Shown: piece after piece, positions 17,096 through 25,300 of the stretch
How the letters are laid out: the number at the start of each line of letters is the position of its first letter
How positions within the stretch are numbered: position 1 is the first letter of the stretch
Assembly: GCF_000333955.1 (NCBI RefSeq)
Contig: NZ_CAPS01000060.1
Coordinates: forward strand, 1-64,000
Origin: Rhodococcus sp. AW25M09
Lineage (GTDB): Bacteria; Actinomycetota; Actinomycetes; Mycobacteriales; Mycobacteriaceae
DNA: 64,000 bases
Reading direction: 5' to 3'
Program-made: the position numbers and the translations under genes
Notes under the pieces: generated by a model
The model's input: the letters and a program-made list of their open reading frames with translations, nothing else
Database searches by the model: none
What the model was told of the DNA's origin: nothing

Positions 17096-17865
17096 ACGCC
17101 AGCGACGTCACTGCTTTCGCACCGCAGATCGTCCTGGGCCTCTCGTCGGCGGTGCACCAGCCCGGACGGATCCCCAAGAAGACATTGGTGGAACAGGCTG
17201 CGTCGCAGATGGTTGATGCCTCACTGATTACCCGAGCAGTCGCCCGTGCGACAGTCGAAGCGGTTCTACGCGTTGACAACCTGAAAATTCCCGCGTACGT
17301 CGACGAACAGAGACGCATCGACGACATTGCCGTGATTCATGTGGAGCTCTCAGAGTCAGCCTTATCGGCAGACCTGACAAGGCTAGTAGAACTGCTCCAC
17401 CGCAGCATGCCCCGCCCATTGATCCTGTTCATTAGCTCGCCTCGTGACGGCGAATCGATCTCCCTCGCACTGACTCACCCCAACTTGGGCGATTTCGATC
17501 GCGCCACATCGGTCGTCGACCAGAGCGTCGTCGTTCGGCTCAAGAGCATCGCTCCGGGCGCGCTTAGGATCGACAATCTGAATCGGACCGACCTGTGGGC
17601 CCTCTACCGCGACCTAGTTCGCGTTGTCGCCGCCGAGGGCCGCCCCGCGTCTGCGGCACTCAGCGCGAACGAGGCGCTCCATCTGCGTGGGCGGCTGACC
17701 GCCTTGAACGCGGAGTTGGCGGTTGTAGTCCGCGATGCCAAAAAAGAGAGGAGCCACGCCGGTCGTATCCGGTTGAATAACGAGGCAAAGGTGTTGAGGC
17801 AAAATATAGAAGATGCTGAGGGCGCCCTCTACAGTCCGACTTCGGCCCAAACACCAATGCTCTGA
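17092..17865 (+). CDS. DUF4391 domain protein
   Basis: A 257-residue protein recognised as DUF4391 from RIPKKTLVEQAASQMVDAS, KIPAYVDEQRRIDDIAVIHV and LILFISSPRDG. No catalytic residues are evident. The C-terminal 60 residues, rich in Arg, Lys, Glu and Asn and with a heptad-like pattern, may be a coiled coil. DUF4391 genes are, as recalled, common partners of Snf2 helicase and type III-like methyltransferase genes; the order helicase-DUF4391-Mod-Res here matches that. The start ATG is fixed by the ATGA overlap with the helicase stop. A 26-bp gap leads to Mod. Likely an adaptor or specificity subunit, which is inference. Confidence 0.82.
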   Translation: MNASDVTAFAPQIVLGLSSAVHQPGRIPKKTLVEQAASQMVDASLITRAVARATVEAVLRVDNLKIPAYVDEQRRIDDIAVIHVELSESALSADLTRLVELLHRSMPRPLILFISSPRDGESISLALTHPNLGDFDRATSVVDQSVVVRLKSIAPGALRIDNLNRTDLWALYRDLVRVVAAEGRPASAALSANEALHLRGRLTALNAELAVVVRDAKKERSHAGRIRLNNEAKVLRQNIEDAEGALYSPTSAQTPML

Positions 17866-17891
17866 CAACAAACCGCTAGAAAGCAGACCCC

Positions 17892-19886
17892 TTGACTGAC
17901 GACTTTACCCCGTTTGACGAGCTAACCGGCCCGGGCGAGACAGCTAGTAACGTAGCCGAACTGGCGAGGTTGTTTCCTGACGCCGTGGTCGACGGGGCGG
18001 TCGACTTTGACGTGCTGCGAGACCTGCTAGGCGAAGAGGCGGAGTCGAACGGCACCGAGGGCTTCGGATTGCGCTGGCCGGGCATGGCCGCAGCCCGTCG
18101 GTTGTCTACGCTTCCGGCGACCATGACCCTGCTTCCCAAACCCGACGAGTCGGTCGATTGGGAGAACACACGGAACATCGTGATCGAGGGGGACAACCTC
18201 GAAGTGCTGCGGCTCCTACGGCGCGCTTACACGAACTCGGTCGACGTTATATACATCGACCCGCCGTACAACACGGGCAACGACTTCGTTTACGACGACA
18301 AGCGTTTCGCTACTCATTCGGACCACGAAACTGAGGCGGGGCTGCGCGATGATGAGGGCGTACTTCAGGCTGGCGCGGGGTCCGATCGTGCTGCTGAGCG
18401 CAAAATTGGAGCGTCGCGACACTCTAAGTGGCTCTCAATGGTCTATCCGCGCCTACTCGTCGCCCACCACCTGCTCAAGGAATCCGGTGTCATCATCGTT
18501 GCCATCGACGACACCGAACACGCCCGGCTAAAGCTGCTGCTCGACCGCGTCTTCGGAGCAGAGAACTTTATCTCGAACGTTGTGTGGCAGGGTGGTAGAA
18601 AGAACGACTCAAGGTACGTCTCAAACGGGGCGGACTACATGCTTATCTATGCAAAGAGCGAGGGTGCGCTCGCGGCGGCCGGCATACGGTGGCGGGAACC
18701 GAAGGTTGGCCTGCCTGAGGCGAAAAAGAAGGCGGCGGATATTTGGGCGGCTCACCAGAGTTCCCCGGTCGCTGCGGCTGAAGCATGGCGTTCGTGGCTG
18801 AAGGAGCAAAAAGCTTCAGGAAAAATCACCGACTCGGTAGCCCGGTTTGACCAGTTACACACGTTGTCTGGACGCCCGATCAACACCTACGGGAACATCA
18901 CCTGGCCTGGCGCAGGAGGCCCGGTTTTCGATGTCATGCATCCGAAGACCGGAAAGCCTGTGAAAAAGCCGACCACAGGTTGGCGCTTTAACGAAGTGGA
19001 AATGGCCCGACGCATCGAAGCTGGGTTGATCTGGTTCGGCACCGACGAGACCACCATTCCTCGCGGCATTTCGTATCTTGATGAAATGGAAAATCAAGTC
19101 GCTATATCGGTTTTTGAGCAGGACCGTAAGGCAGCGAGCACCGCGATGCGGAAACTTTTCGACGACGAGATTCCATTCGAGAATCCCAAGGACCATCGTG
19201 TGCTTGCGCGTTGGATCGGCTTAGTTGCTGCTGGTCGCAAAGATGTGACGGTCTTAGACTTCTTCGCGGGCTCTGGGTCGACAGGCCACGCGGTTATGGA
19301 CCTCAATAAGGCCGATGACGGACAGCGCCGATACATCTTGGTCCAGCTGGATGAGCAGATTGGCAGAAACGGCTTCAAAACGATAGCTGACGTCACCCGT
19401 GAGCGGCTACGCCGTACCGGACAGCAAATCAGCGGGCAACGTGGTTTGGATACGACGTGGCTCGACACAGGGTTTCGTGCCTACCGCCTTGCCACGAGCA
19501 ACGTGAAGCCGTGGGACGGCAGCGGCGAGCTGAACTTGCTGGCAGCGGTCGACAACCTCAAGGCGGGACGCACGAGCGACGACTTACTCGTGGAGATGAT
19601 GCTACGGCTCGGGATTGACCTAGTCACTCCTGTGTCAATTCAAGTAGTGGCGGGAAGTAGCTTGTATAGTTTGGCCGGGACACTGTACGCCTTCTTCGGG
19701 ACGGATATTACGCTCAAAGCGGCAGATGAGATTGCCAAAGCGATTGTTGCGTGGAGGGATGAGGTTTCCGTCGACTCCGACGTCACCGTTGTAGTACGCG
19801 ACACCGGATTCAAAGACTCGTCGTCCAAGCTGAACCTAGCCGCTGCGCTCCAGCAGGCTGGCATCAAGACACTTCGGAGCATCTGA
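17892..19886 (+). CDS. mod: Type III restriction-modification methyltransferase (Mod)
   Basis: A 664-residue site-specific adenine N6-methyltransferase of the beta class. The catalytic motif IV DPPYNTGNDF is near residue 123 (after VDVIYI), and the S-adenosylmethionine motif I, DFFAGSGSTGHAV, is near 455, giving the IV-before-I order of type III Mod enzymes. EGDNLEVLRLLRRAY before DPPY is also typical. The region between the two motifs should hold the target recognition domain. Mod modifies one DNA strand and is needed by Res for cleavage. The start is a TTG at 17892 with only a weak AGAAAG upstream, which may keep expression low. One base separates it from the Res gene. The product looks complete. 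Confidence 0.93.
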   Translation: MTDDFTPFDELTGPGETASNVAELARLFPDAVVDGAVDFDVLRDLLGEEAESNGTEGFGLRWPGMAAARRLSTLPATMTLLPKPDESVDWENTRNIVIEGDNLEVLRLLRRAYTNSVDVIYIDPPYNTGNDFVYDDKRFATHSDHETEAGLRDDEGVLQAGAGSDRAAERKIGASRHSKWLSMVYPRLLVAHHLLKESGVIIVAIDDTEHARLKLLLDRVFGAENFISNVVWQGGRKNDSRYVSNGADYMLIYAKSEGALAAAGIRWREPKVGLPEAKKKAADIWAAHQSSPVAAAEAWRSWLKEQKASGKITDSVARFDQLHTLSGRPINTYGNITWPGAGGPVFDVMHPKTGKPVKKPTTGWRFNEVEMARRIEAGLIWFGTDETTIPRGISYLDEMENQVAISVFEQDRKAASTAMRKLFDDEIPFENPKDHRVLARWIGLVAAGRKDVTVLDFFAGSGSTGHAVMDLNKADDGQRRYILVQLDEQIGRNGFKTIADVTRERLRRTGQQISGQRGLDTTWLDTGFRAYRLATSNVKPWDGSGELNLLAAVDNLKAGRTSDDLLVEMMLRLGIDLVTPVSIQVVAGSSLYSLAGTLYAFFGTDITLKAADEIAKAIVAWRDEVSVDSDVTVVVRDTGFKDSSSKLNLAAALQQAGIKTLRSI

Positions 19887-19887
19887 C

Positions 19888-22800
19888 ATGAAGTTCACCT
19901 TCGAGGCTGATCTGGACTACCAACGCGACGCGATCGACGCAGTAACGGGACTGTTCAAGGGGCAGGAGGCGCTCGCCTCGTATTTCACGGTTAATGCTCA
20001 CGCTGCATTAAATGAGGGATTGTTCGAGGCATCGGGGGAGTCTCTTGGCATCTCCACCGAGGGCTATGGCAACCGCCTTCGTGTAGCTCCTGAAACCATT
20101 CTGGACAATTTGCGGTCGGCTCAGAATAGTATTGGGCTAGTTCCTGAGCCCACGTTGGACTCGATGAACTTCACTGTCGAAATGGAGACAGGAACGGGAA
20201 AAACATATGTTTATCTTCGCTCGATCTACGAACTGAACTCGCTGTACGGGTTTACGAAGTTCGTCGTTGTCGTACCTTCTGTAGCGATCAACGAGGGCGT
20301 TGCGGCATCAGTAAACATGCTCCGGGAGCACTTCGGTACCCTGTATGGGAACCCGCCGCTGCAGTTCTTCAAGTATTCCGGCAACAATGTATCGCGGCTA
20401 AGGTCGTTCGCGACGTCGGCCGGAATCGAAATTATGATCATCACGGTCGCCGCGATGAATAAGGCAACCTCTAAGATCAATAATCCTTCCGAGGACCTTG
20501 ATTTTGAGGTGCCAATGGATCTCATACGCGCAACAAAACCTATTGTCATTGTGGATGAGCCGCAGAGCGTATACGGCGACGACGGTAATCCGCGTAAGAA
20601 GAAGGGTGCTGGCCGGCTTGCGGTGGAACGCATGAGTCCAGTTGCAACGATTCGGTACTCTGCCACGCACCCAAAGTTCGACAAAGGCAACTTGGTCTAT
20701 CGGCTTGACGCAATTAGTGCCTACGAGAAACAGTTGGTTAAGCAGATCGAGGTCGACGACCTCGTTACTGAGGGTACTGGCGCAACGCCTTACGTACGCC
20801 TGCTCAGCACGAAACGAACTCGTAATAAGTTCAGCGCACGCTTGGAGCTCGACGCCGAGACCGCGACGGGCATTAAGCGGAAGGTTTTCACCGTCGGCAT
20901 TGATGACAATCTGGGTGACTATGCGCGTCGCGATTTGTATCGCGATTTGATCGTCAGCAGTATCAGCGTAATACCTCGGGCGGAGCATGTCCGTTTCACC
21001 AACTACAGCGAGGTGAAAATCGGGGAAGCAATCGGTGCCGAGATCGGTTTTGGTGAACGCGCTCGACAGATGATCGCGCAGACCATCCGACAGCATCTGC
21101 GCAAAGAAGACGAGTTTGCGTTGCACGGCCGGAAGATCAAGGTCCTCAGTCTCTTCTTTGTGGATACGGTAGCGAAGTATCGCGTCTACGACGAGAACGG
21201 GGGAGCTCAGCCAGGCGAGTATGCGCAAGTCTTCGAGGAGGAATACGCCAAGATCGCCTCAGAATCAGAGTTCAACAAACTCCTCGGCGGCAGACCTGCT
21301 GAGTCCGTCGCCGCCGAAGCCCACCAAGGATACTTCTCGGTCGACCGAGGCCGCGGAGACGTGGATCGCCTCGTCGACACCAAAGAAACGACAGACAAGG
21401 GGCGACAGCAGGCGGGCCTTGCCTACGGCCAAATCATGAGAGATAAGGTCGGCTTGACAACACCGGGCAGCCCGATTCGCTTCATCTTCAGTCATTCCGC
21501 CCTTCAGGAGGGGTGGGATAACCCCAACGTCTTTCAGATTTGTGTGCTTAGAAATATGGGTTCTGAGCGCTGGCGCCGGCAGAGTATAGGGCGGGGTCTG
21601 CGGTTGTGTGTCGACGGGGACGGCAACCGTGTTCGCGGATTTGATGTCAACCGCCTTACAGTCATAGCCAATGAGTCTTATGAAGAATTTGCGGAACAGC
21701 TACAGCGCGAACTTGCTGAGGACCTTGGTATCGAGTTCGGCGTCGTGACGGTCGACGGGTTCGCGCGGATCACTTACAAGCCAGTCGGCGCTTCTGAGAC
21801 CCAGCCTATTGGGAACGAGACTGGCCTTGAGATGTTCGCCGCCCTGGTAAAGGCGGGATATATCGACTCGCGTGGAAAGGTGCAAGACAGTCTCCGCAAA
21901 GCCGTTCAACAACATGCCGAGGAATTGCGCCGGCTGGTCGAGGCGACCATCGCGGACGAATGCGGTCAGGTCGAGATTCGACGGCTAATCAACAGAATCG
22001 CCAAACCCATTGACGTCAAGAAGGCGGGTTCCCGCATTTCTGTGCCAGTGGTGCAGGAGCGGTTAAAAAGTCCCGAATTCCAGGCTCTGTGGGAGCGAAT
22101 CCGACACCGCACGGAGTTCCGGATGGTGGTCGACGAGACTGCACTGCGTGATGAGCTTGTGAAGGCTACACGTGAGATGCCACCGGTGCCAAAGCGAAAG
22201 GGGGAGTGGCTCACATACGTTGTCGATCGCATCGACCAGAGCGGGCTAAGCGCAGAGGCCAGCCATGCTCGGCCTGCCGATGTCCATTACGAGGACAGTC
22301 AGAATCTGCCCGACATACTCTCTTTGCTTGCTGATCGCACGCAGCTCACGCGGGAAACGATCGCCCACGTGCTGACCGATTCGGGAACCCTTCACCAGTT
22401 GAAGCTAAACCCGCAGGCATACATAGATGGGGTGACAGCCGCGCTGAACACAACCAAAGCTCGGTTCCTAATCAACGGCCTCAAATACGACATGGTCGAC
22501 ACGAGCCGCCCAGAATCAGAGCGGAGGTACCCGTTGTCATTGCTTGAAGAAGCCGACCTCTCCGGCTACACGGGGAGCAGTGGGAATATTGTTGTAGACG
22601 TTGATAATATTCCAATCTCATTCGATGCGAAGTCCCCATATCGATACCTAGTAGTTGACTCAGGCGTGGAGAGGGAATTTGCTTTACGGCTTCAGCAACG
22701 CGACGACATCAAAGCCTTCGTCAAACTGCCAAAAGCATTCCTCATTCCTACTCCGCTTGGTGACTACAACCCGGACTGGGCGGTGATGGCGGAGCGCCCT

Positions 22801-23040
22801 GACGGTAGCCAGTACATCGTCTTTGAAACAAAGAGTAAAACGGACCTTGCGCTTCTCAGGCCACTTGAGCGCGGCAAAATTCTTGCTGCCCGATGTCATT
22901 TCGATCGAGTCCGCGAAGATGTCGGCTTTACTGACCTCAAGTACGCCGTCGTCGACACAATGGACGCGGCTGACGCTATTTTCGATCACACCGCTGACGA
23001 AACCTATTGGGCGGTCAATAGCTTGTCGGGAACGTCTTGA
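19888..23040 (+). CDS. res: Type III restriction endonuclease subunit R (Res)
   Basis: A 1050-residue helicase-nuclease. Walker A is METGTGKTYV near residue 100; the DEAD-type box is IVIVDEPQSVYG (DEPQ) near 222; motif VI-like sequence QSIGRGLRL follows SALQEGWDNPNVFQI. The C-terminal PD-(D/E)XK nuclease has NPDWAVMAE near 960 and FETKSKT near 978. Type III Res enzymes translocate from an unmodified Mod target and cut about 25-27 bp away when two sites meet; this is family knowledge. The gene begins one base after the Mod stop. An 8-bp A/T-rich hairpin overlapping the stop (23035-23056) may end the operon. All catalytic motifs are present, so the enzyme is likely active. Confidence 0.92.
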   Translation: MKFTFEADLDYQRDAIDAVTGLFKGQEALASYFTVNAHAALNEGLFEASGESLGISTEGYGNRLRVAPETILDNLRSAQNSIGLVPEPTLDSMNFTVEMETGTGKTYVYLRSIYELNSLYGFTKFVVVVPSVAINEGVAASVNMLREHFGTLYGNPPLQFFKYSGNNVSRLRSFATSAGIEIMIITVAAMNKATSKINNPSEDLDFEVPMDLIRATKPIVIVDEPQSVYGDDGNPRKKKGAGRLAVERMSPVATIRYSATHPKFDKGNLVYRLDAISAYEKQLVKQIEVDDLVTEGTGATPYVRLLSTKRTRNKFSARLELDAETATGIKRKVFTVGIDDNLGDYARRDLYRDLIVSSISVIPRAEHVRFTNYSEVKIGEAIGAEIGFGERARQMIAQTIRQHLRKEDEFALHGRKIKVLSLFFVDTVAKYRVYDENGGAQPGEYAQVFEEEYAKIASESEFNKLLGGRPAESVAAEAHQGYFSVDRGRGDVDRLVDTKETTDKGRQQAGLAYGQIMRDKVGLTTPGSPIRFIFSHSALQEGWDNPNVFQICVLRNMGSERWRRQSIGRGLRLCVDGDGNRVRGFDVNRLTVIANESYEEFAEQLQRELAEDLGIEFGVVTVDGFARITYKPVGASETQPIGNETGLEMFAALVKAGYIDSRGKVQDSLRKAVQQHAEELRRLVEATIADECGQVEIRRLINRIAKPIDVKKAGSRISVPVVQERLKSPEFQALWERIRHRTEFRMVVDETALRDELVKATREMPPVPKRKGEWLTYVVDRIDQSGLSAEASHARPADVHYEDSQNLPDILSLLADRTQLTRETIAHVLTDSGTLHQLKLNPQAYIDGVTAALNTTKARFLINGLKYDMVDTSRPESERRYPLSLLEEADLSGYTGSSGNIVVDVDNIPISFDAKSPYRYLVVDSGVEREFALRLQQRDDIKAFVKLPKAFLIPTPLGDYNPDWAVMAERPDGSQYIVFETKSKTDLALLRPLERGKILAARCHFDRVREDVGFTDLKYAVVDTMDAADAIFDHTADETYWAVNSLSGTS

Positions 23041-23753
23041 AACCAAATTTTCAAGAACTGGATGCCATCGAGATGAAGATGGCAAAAACGCGCGTCGCTT
23101 GGGTTACCCGTATTGGGAACAGTAGCGTCGTCGCTGGGGACGGAAGCGAATGGTTTTGAGTTATGCACACGGCTACACGGTAATAGCAATCAAAGTGAGA
23201 TCGGGTGAAAGGCTGAGCTAGCTATGGAACGTTGTGTCCAGTCATCGGGCATCTGCCATTGCGGCTTTCCTCGGTGTTCGACGCGGCGTCCAAGGGTAAG
23301 TCTTGTTCACAACGGCGCAGATCACGATCATCGTCTCCAAGGTCAGCCCCCGTGAGTCATCCAGTGCGTCACAACAAGCGGTGCCGTCAGCGTCGCAAAG
23401 GCCAAAATTCCAGGTTCGGATCTTGTCTTTGTGAAGCGCTCGATAAATCCGCTGGCACACACAGGACAGTCCGAGCTTGGGATGGTGGCATGAGAAAACT
23501 GGTGCCGTCAATCCGGCATTTTTCGTCCCTGGTGGACACGGTCGGCCAGCGCGCGGAGGTGACCGACAGCTCCACTGACCGGTTCGGACCCTGCGCGAGT
23601 GACGGCCGCCGACTCCCTGAAGGTGATGGTGCACACCACCTTGCGAGCCGAGAACGCGAAGAAGAGGGCAGTTCTCTTTAATTGTTCCTGGCGTGTGCTC
23701 GATAGTTGACGTCGAGCGAAAAACGTCGGCGCGCGTAGGCCAGGCGGTAGGAA
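23041..23753. other. Long gap with no recognised gene
   Basis: About 710 bp between the Res stop and the convergent CwlM-like gene. Open frames of 130-150 codons exist on both strands, but they are Arg/Cys/Pro-rich, lack ribosome sites and resemble no known family. Base composition is more AT-rich just after Res and mixed later, which suggests decayed coding DNA or an insertion scar. Nothing specific was identified. Confidence 0.5.
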
Positions 23754-24965
23754 CTAGCAGGCACCCGTTTTGCTGCGGTCTGCTGCGGCAAGCTCCTCGG
23801 CCAGTAGCTCAGCGAAGGTGAACGTACCCGTGGGTTGGTCGTCCTGGCCTAGTAGATAGAGCCGCTTCACCGCAATGAGGATTGCCTCGGCGATGATGTC
23901 CCGGGAACGGGGGTCACCTAATACGCCGACGTCGCCCCTATTGGTGAGGTAACCGAGGTCAATCTGAACAGTTGGCATATTGGTGAGCCGCAACATGTCC
24001 CATGTACGTCCATGGCTGCGGCAATCCAGAAGCAATGTGCGCGCCACGATTTCCCGCTGGATGTAACCGGTAAGTACCTGGCCAATCAGCGAAGTCGATC
24101 CGTGCGAGTTGCCGAAGTGGAAGCTCGCGATGCCGTTGGCCGCCGGACTTGCGCTCGACGCACACCGCAGCGAGATCATCAAGTCCGCATTGAAAGCATT
24201 CGACGTCTCGGCCCGTTCTGACACGCTGGGGTTTGTGCCCCGCGCCCTTGAGAGAAAAGTTTCCATTCCGGTGGCTGCCATGCGGCCCTCCAGGCGGCTC
24301 GCTACATCCCACAGGATTTCGGCCTCTGAGATTCGACCAAAGATGCCGTCGACGATCATTCCTGTGTCGCGGCCACCGAGATCCGGATCGATCACTATGC
24401 GCTTCCCCGTCAATTGGGGGCCGGATTGGCGTACCAGCTCTTCTTCGCTGATCGCGTGGGGTGAACCTCCGGTGACGTGTGTACCGAGTAGGTCGAGGGA
24501 ACGCAGGGTGGCGGGGCCACAGATGCCGTCTGAAGACAAACCGATCTCTTGCTGGAACGAGGACAAGCCCTCATGGGTCCTGGGTCCGAAGTAGCCATCG
24601 ACGCGCTCGCTGTAGAAGCCGAGATCCTGCAGGCGGGTCTGCAACGTGGCGACATCGTCACCGTATAAGGGTGCCGAGAGTTGGTAGATCAGCGTGCGAG
24701 CGCCGAGCCGGTACGACGCTTCCTTCAAGGAACGGTATGTTGCTGGCCCGACGATTCCGTCGACCAACAAGCCACGGTGCTGTTGAAATGCTTGAACGGC
24801 ACTGCCAAGCGCTGCGTCGTACTCCGAGGTCGGGGCGTTCCAATTCAGCGGGTCGTGAATCGCCTCAGACTTGACAGCGTCATCGAACAGAAACCCGAGA
24901 CCGATCAGACTGCTCCGAATCTCCGCGACGGCGGGACCGGATTCGCCGTGACTGAGTCGGTACAT
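23754..24965 (-). CDS. CwlM-like amidase-fold peptidoglycan-binding protein, degenerate zinc site
   Basis: A 403-residue protein with two N-terminal PG_binding_1 domains (about residues 5-80, with VDGIVGPATYRSL, and 95-160, with VDGYFGPRTHEGL), then an Amidase_3 fold (about 188-375). This is the arrangement of mycobacterial CwlM, known as a regulator of the peptidoglycan enzyme MurA. Two of three zinc ligands are lost: the IDPGHGG motif reads IDPDLGG (His to Leu196) and the ISIHAN motif reads ISLRCAS (His to Arg267), while the Glu in SEAEILWD (214 or 216) remains. It has no signal peptide, so it is cytoplasmic and probably non-enzymatic. In mycobacteria cwlM lies by parAB and trxAB; here it is isolated, so it may be a second, diverged copy. 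It is divergent from the AddB-like gene. Confidence 0.85.
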   Translation of the reverse strand: MYRLSHGESGPAVAEIRSSLIGLGFLFDDAVKSEAIHDPLNWNAPTSEYDAALGSAVQAFQQHRGLLVDGIVGPATYRSLKEASYRLGARTLIYQLSAPLYGDDVATLQTRLQDLGFYSERVDGYFGPRTHEGLSSFQQEIGLSSDGICGPATLRSLDLLGTHVTGGSPHAISEEELVRQSGPQLTGKRIVIDPDLGGRDTGMIVDGIFGRISEAEILWDVASRLEGRMAATGMETFLSRARGTNPSVSERAETSNAFNADLMISLRCASSASPAANGIASFHFGNSHGSTSLIGQVLTGYIQREIVARTLLLDCRSHGRTWDMLRLTNMPTVQIDLGYLTNRGDVGVLGDPRSRDIIAEAILIAVKRLYLLGQDDQPTGTFTFAELLAEELAAADRSKTGAC

Positions 24966-25300
24966 ACATTGGGACCTCTCGCCGAAAGAACGACCCGGTG
25001 CCCAGGTCCGATCCTGTCGGTTCGGCTAGTGAGCACAGATGCCGATGTGTCGACCCTGCGTCGACGCATCAGACCATTGTCGCAGAATGTGGCCAAAGAG
25101 ACGCAATTCATAGGGCTAAGGGCTGGTCAACAGCCCGTCGGTGGTTCGGCACAGGACGGCTTCAAGCTGCTTCAGCAACATTCTTTAGCATCACTATCTT
25201 CCTGGTGCTTTCGCTGGTCTCTTCGCTAGTGCCGCAAGGCAGGTGGTGATGACTAAGAACCCCCCGCGTGTCTGCGTTGGCCAAGCGTCGGACGTGGAGT
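24966..25300. promoter_or_regulatory. Divergent promoter region, CwlM-like and AddB-like genes
   Basis: A 335-bp region between divergent starts at 24965 and 25301. It should hold promoters for both directions. No gene, strong palindrome or clear -10/-35 pair was recognised; the segment 25180-25230 is T-rich and is the best place for a rightward promoter. Confidence 0.35.

Noticed and set aside
7362-23040. Reading the island as DISARM, BREX or Dpd
   Set aside because: No DUF1998 DrmB, no PglX/PglZ/BrxC, and no DpdA or deazapurine synthesis genes; only the PLD and Snf2 parts are shared in type.
23232-23681. 150-codon open frame after Res
   Set aside because: Cys/Arg/Ser-rich without a ribosome site or known family; the opposite strand also has an open frame of similar length.
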